Source of the DNA: Holothuria scabra
Taxonomy: Eukaryota > Echinodermata > Holothuroidea > Aspidochirotida > Holothuriidae
Direction: 5' to 3'
Length of the DNA stretch: 64,000 bases
NCBI GenBank assembly: GCA_037179385.1
Contig: CM074179.1
Location: 7,564,001 to 7,628,000, forward strand
Each line of letters begins with the position of its first letter. Positions within the stretch are counted from its first letter, which is position 1. Of the stretch, positions 59,851-64,000 are shown piece after piece. Made by a program: the position numbers and the translations under genes. The notes under the pieces are model-generated. The model ran no database searches, had not been told where the DNA came from, and saw only the letters and a program-made list of their open reading frames with translations.

Positions 59851-60764
59851 TTAAAGTGGGCATGACACGGCCACAAAAACTTTTGTGTAGGCTATTGCAA
59901 AATTAGATACAGTATTTTACAAATATCATCTCACACCCCATTACAAACCCGTACAATTCGGCATAAATGGTATTCGAAGGAAAACTGCGTTCGAAATCCA
60001 ATTTCGAAAAATGCTGCAACAGCTCGCCTAACTTTTATGACGCAATTTGCGGCACAAACCCTGCCCTACGGCGCGCATCTAGATGTAGAACTAATGTAAC
60101 GCTCGGTAAAGTTATCTTATCTTAGCAACCTCATAAAAACGATTACATCACAATACAGAGTCCAACATACAGAGCGAAAAGCGCCGACCATGGTGGGGAT
60201 TCGGAGCAAATCATTGGCCAAAGTGTTCGCGTGTGCATGCGCGCGGGTAAAAATAGTTCTGTTTTTGTGCAAGGAAGACGCGGTTCGGTTGCTATAAAGA
60301 ACAGCTATGAATATGTATGAGCAGACCACACTTAAGCGCGTCCCCACTACGAGCGCGTCTTTACTGTATGAGCTGTTTGATGAAGATGCTATTGCGAATA
60401 CTAAACAGTCACCGCGCAATGCACAATTCACAATGTACGCTCACTGCTATCGGAGCACCGGTGTTTGCAATTATGTTTGCGCTAACACGCGTTACCATGC
60501 ACATGATTCGATGATTGTGAGCTCTCTGGTACAGTGTTGCTAACCGTGCCTCCAATGACTTCACCATTTTGAGACGCGTTCACATACGTTTTTTCGCTTT
60601 CGAATTTCAAATGGTCTGAGTCTGGCCTGTAACTGGGAATTCAAAACGTCGTATTTCGGTATTTATGGACATAATTTATTAGGGAAATCATTCACTTTAT
60701 GTCAAGGTGTACCCAAAGAACAGTTACCTAGGAACTTACTTTGGCCGTGTCATCCCCACTTTAA
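59851..60764. mobile_element. TTAA-flanked TIR element, 0.9 kb
   Basis: It starts TTAAAGTGGGCATGACACGG and ends with the inverse CCGTGTCATCCCCACTTTAA; TIRs are about 23 bp with one mismatch. TTAA at both ends fits a piggyBac-like or Kolobok-like origin. Open frames inside (up to 104 codons) show no transposase motif. Confidence 0.75.
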
Positions 60765-61533
60765 TGTTTTGTAACTAGCCTATTTTTCATCAATTAATAT
60801 AAATAAGCTAGACGCCTAGGTTAGTACTTCGTAGTAACAGTCTCAAATTCTTTTTTTTACTAGCTTGTATGCTGCAGTGAGATTTTTAAGTTCCTACTGG
60901 CACGTCACTCTGATGGCCCTTATATCTATCTAGAGTGTTCTCATATGGTGTATGCAGACAGTTGTTTTCACTCCAAAGTTGCTATAACTGTTAGGCCTAG
61001 TAGTATGAAAGTTGAAGACAAACCTAGGGCTAGACTTGAAATCTCAAGCTGGTTAACAGTATGTAGGCTAGGTCTGGGGCTAAACGTACGCCATTCATAC
61101 GCTTGAGTTATAACCCAAGATATGAAACTGTGGGTGACTAACATTAGGTTAGGCATAGGGCCTCTATCTTACAAATTGGTGCCCTTAAAACTTGGCGGTT
61201 CTGGAGCATCGCCAAAAAAAAAAAAACGTACGTGACAATTTCCTTGCCACGGGCAATCCTTGCTTGGATTGGTCACAGGCCAGTACGCAGAAAAGGTTTG
61301 TGCGTCGCCCGGAAATCTTCTAACGCCACACGTTCAACATCGCGCACACGCCCAGTTTTTTAATTGAGACGCACTTGATGTGCATATCAGCTCGACACAC
61401 ATGAAGTTTGCCGTCGCGTCAAAATGGAGAATACGCCTAGCTTGCGAGTGAATAATAACAATTACGCACTTGTCTAAAGCGTCCCCAAAAGCGTCTTACT
61501 TTTATTATCGTTGCCATATCTAATCGTATCAGT
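60765..61533. other. Intergenic DNA, no gene seen
   Basis: No exon, RNA gene or element could be supported between the two TIR elements. Confidence 0.4.
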
Positions 61534-61988
61534 TTAGGTAGCGGGCCACTAATTATAAGTCCCATTGACTTACACACTAAATTAGGCTACTTCCGTGCCC
61601 CCTAGCTCCCAGTTTTCAACCAGGACATGCTACCCCTCTGATCGAAGCCCACAATCTCGGCTTTCATGGCACTTTCAAATTTCCATACCATGACCATTGA
61701 AATTTTGAGCTAGAGAGCCTTGAAAGATAGGGATGTGTTTCCCGCCATAATAGCTACTCAAAGCGGAGTAATACAATAAAAAAAATGGCACTAAAATTGG
61801 TCAGGTTGCCTTGAATTTTGCACAGTATGTATTTCAACTCATTGTCTACAAAATCCAAATGCAAAAATGATCATATTTTGTAAGTAACACAGTCAGAAAC
61901 AACATTCCATAATTTTTTTATGGCGCTTTGTCTGTCAGTAAACATTTTCCCGCACATGAGTATCGGAGTTAGTGGTCCGCTACCTTAA
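61534..61988. mobile_element. MITE with AGGTAGCGGNCCACTAA termini
   Basis: The left end TTAGGTAGCGGGCCACTAAT is inverted at the right as AGTGGTCCGCTACCTTAA. The right flank is TTAA and the left is TTAG, so the target is probably TTAA with one change. It is 455 bp and non-coding. Confidence 0.65.
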
Positions 61989-62523
61989 GTGTAACAGCCA
62001 AGCTCGTTGTTTTTTTTCTTCATAGTTTTGCAAGGGGATAACAGCATCTTAAAAAATAAATTTGTTCCAAACTCTTAGATAGTCCTACTGGATTAAAAGG
62101 GCAAGCATTACAAAGATTGGGTAGCCTATCTCTCCAGTTCTTATATAATCCAGTGTCAGAATTTAAATATCCAAATGATGTTTTTTGAATAAGTTGCGCC
62201 TGTTCAAGAACTTGATTTGTCTGTGCCATATTCTTTCCCCTCGCTATCTTACGAAAAAAACTTCCGTCCCCTGGAACGAAAAAAAATCGCTTCCCTTGGA
62301 CTTCAAGATTGTGGCATGGAGTTTTAGTAGGTAATATTTGTCAATGACATTCTACTGTAGCATAAAATTCAGCAAAGATAAAACTTCTAGCTCATACATA
62401 GTTCAAGTTCTGTAACCAACTTGCGCACATGTTAGCGATGAGATCCAGAAATGTTGGAACAAAGGGTGCCCGGAATACAAAATAGTCAGTCAGGCTGTCT
62501 TGGTACTTGCCATATTGCAACTC

Positions 62524-62579
62524 AAGTCAAAGGCCGTCAGAGACCATCTGCAGGTCATAACCCTTTCAACTTGAGAACA
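62524..62579 (+). repeat. 56-bp perfect direct repeat, copy 2
   Basis: It is identical to 58598-58653. Similarity stops at both edges apart from chance bases. It lies 3.9 kb from copy 1, with no LINE next to it. Confidence 0.9.
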
Positions 62580-63259
62580 TCTTGAGTGCTACTTTCTGAC
62601 CACCAATATGATTCATGAGGCGAACAATTTTGTCCACATTGACATACACCTTCCAGCCTTCAGGTTACAAGAGATGAAAATAAGGTGGCGTGCATGGAAT
62701 AAAAATGTCAGTCCTGCATTTCAAGAGTAAACTCCATAACTCTGTTATGCCTTAGCTAGCGCTGTTAAATGCGTCGTGGCATTAATGAGCGACAAGTATT
62801 TAGGCATGCATGCATGCAAATGTCATGTTGGTACCGACATGGGCGTCGATTTGGGAGGACGTGGTACCCCACAACAACTGGCTTTAGAACTGTACACAGA
62901 AAACAGAAAACAAGCTGATATTTTTTATTATCCATATGCAAAGGTAGCTTCAGCAGTTAATGAAACACAATCTTTCTTCGCCCGAACAGAGAGAACTGTC
63001 GGACCTCAACGTAGGCTTCCGTGTTTTCAGTTTACTCCAAATAACAAGTCCCTGGTTCACTGCGTCCTTCTAATATTTGTATTAATCCTTGCTGGTACTG
63101 GCCGGTGAGAGCATATTTAGTCTCTGAAAAATACTACGTCACGATCAAACCTTGTGGCAAACAATGTGATCTGACTCACACATTTTGGTCAATGAGTTGT
63201 TAATTATTTCATTCACGTGTCAAGTTTCATATGGAAACTTTGGTTTCTGGATTAAAAAT

Positions 63260-63366
63260 AGTATCGTTCGTTCGTTCGTTCTTTCGTTTGTTGGTCCGTT
63301 CGTTGGTAATTGGTTGGTTCGTTCGTTCTTTCGTTCATACGTTTGTTCGTTCTGTATTCGTTCGTC
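63260..63366 (+). repeat. Degenerate GTTC microsatellite
   Basis: TTCG and TTCGTT units with scattered changes. Ser-Phe-Val-Arg frames across it are artefacts. Confidence 0.85.
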
Positions 63367-64000
63367 TGGACAGGGACATGTCATGTCCCATACAACAGAG
63401 GCGAACCCAATATTTGTTAGTAGGGAAAAGAGGTGTCATTTTGGAGCCTCGAAAGCGCTCTAAAATTGATCCCGTGAACTATGACCTTGAAGGGAGGAGG
63501 ACTTGCCGGAGAGTGTGTGCAAAAGGATTTGTGTGAAACAAAGGAGGGGGCTTTGGCATGTGCTAGACAATTCAATGAAATGTTATGGTTGTCGAATATG
63601 GGGGATGTAGGTCAGGGGGGAGTTTGTGTGCGAAGGACCAATGCGTTAGTTCCCCCACCGAAGGTTAAATGAACACGCGAAAAAAAGAAAAAATAAAAAA
63701 TTTCTTCAGATATGTATCTTGATGACTTCAAATGCACTCGACCTGAGGTAGACAAGGAGGGGCTATGGAAATTGATTTCACTATTCCCTCAAATTTATCC
63801 CATTACCATCTCAAACTTATTTAGAATACACACTTGTTTTTGCCCCATTTTGTAAACACCTTTAAATTCCAAATATGTTTAGCAATTAAAACTGTTTTAA
63901 AACGAAATGTTTTGGAATAAGACAGACGTGGTAAGCGTTTAAACATGTTTACAAATTGGGGGAACAGTTTTTAGAAAAGCGTTTAATTCCTACACACCTT

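Larger units (their letters stand above)
61989..64000. other. Intergenic DNA, one repeat and no firm gene
   Basis: The stretch holds the second 56-bp repeat copy and a GTTC-type microsatellite. Open frames of up to 110 codons (such as plus 62776-63108) show no recognisable family. A short minus-strand frame 62661-62566 (EGWKVYVNVDKIVRLMNHIG then GQKVALKMFSS, stop) has some coding character but no clear exon borders. Confidence 0.35.

Noticed and set aside
62020..62229. 69-codon minus-strand frame (MAQTNQVLEQAQLIQKTSFG..)
   Set aside because: Composition looks protein-like but no family, splice site or repeat partner supports it; left unannotated.

Overview
The window looks like nuclear DNA from a metazoan, most likely a marine invertebrate deuterostome such as an echinoderm; this rests on texture and gene content, not on a species match. 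It is AT-rich, has intron-bearing genes with GT..AG junctions, tRNA-derived SINEs, non-LTR retrotransposon remnants and many small DNA transposons with terminal inverted repeats (TIRs). No bacterial, organellar or viral gene was seen.

Region 1 (1-34.6 kb) is an ADAR (adenosine deaminase acting on RNA) locus. A complete gene lies on the minus strand. Its eight coding exons join in phase to 3024 nt (1007 residues), with two Z-DNA/Z-RNA-binding domains, one dsRNA-binding domain and a deaminase domain with all zinc and catalytic residues. A probable non-coding first exon and promoter lie near 34.5-34.6 kb. The last three exons of a second ADAR copy lie on the plus strand at 578-3230, and its upstream part is outside the window. 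The two copies converge tail to tail with 11.3 kb between stop codons. Exon lengths and phases are identical and most differences checked are silent or conservative, so both copies look constrained. The introns and the intergenic interval hold TTAA-flanked miniature elements, a 2.2-kb TIR element, minisatellites and SINE pieces.

Region 2 (34.6-49.7 kb) has no recognisable host gene. It holds a G-rich tract, a 5'-truncated LINE, a hairpin TA-flanked miniature element, and two oppositely oriented hAT-like non-autonomous transposons, one with a perfect 8-bp target duplication.

Region 3 (49.7-64 kb) holds the most unusual structures. A 3.4-kb unit has inverted termini, TCGT on both sides, and two inverted arms built of a 21-bp tandem motif. 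Just inside one arm is a candidate signal-peptide first exon. Further on is a 908-bp, almost perfect palindrome built of another roughly 21-bp motif family. Then come a frameshifted LINE reverse transcriptase, a repeat carrying RFX-like and DR1-like motifs, and two more TIR elements. The two 21-bp foldback structures share similar end sequences and may belong to one poorly described class of foldback element.
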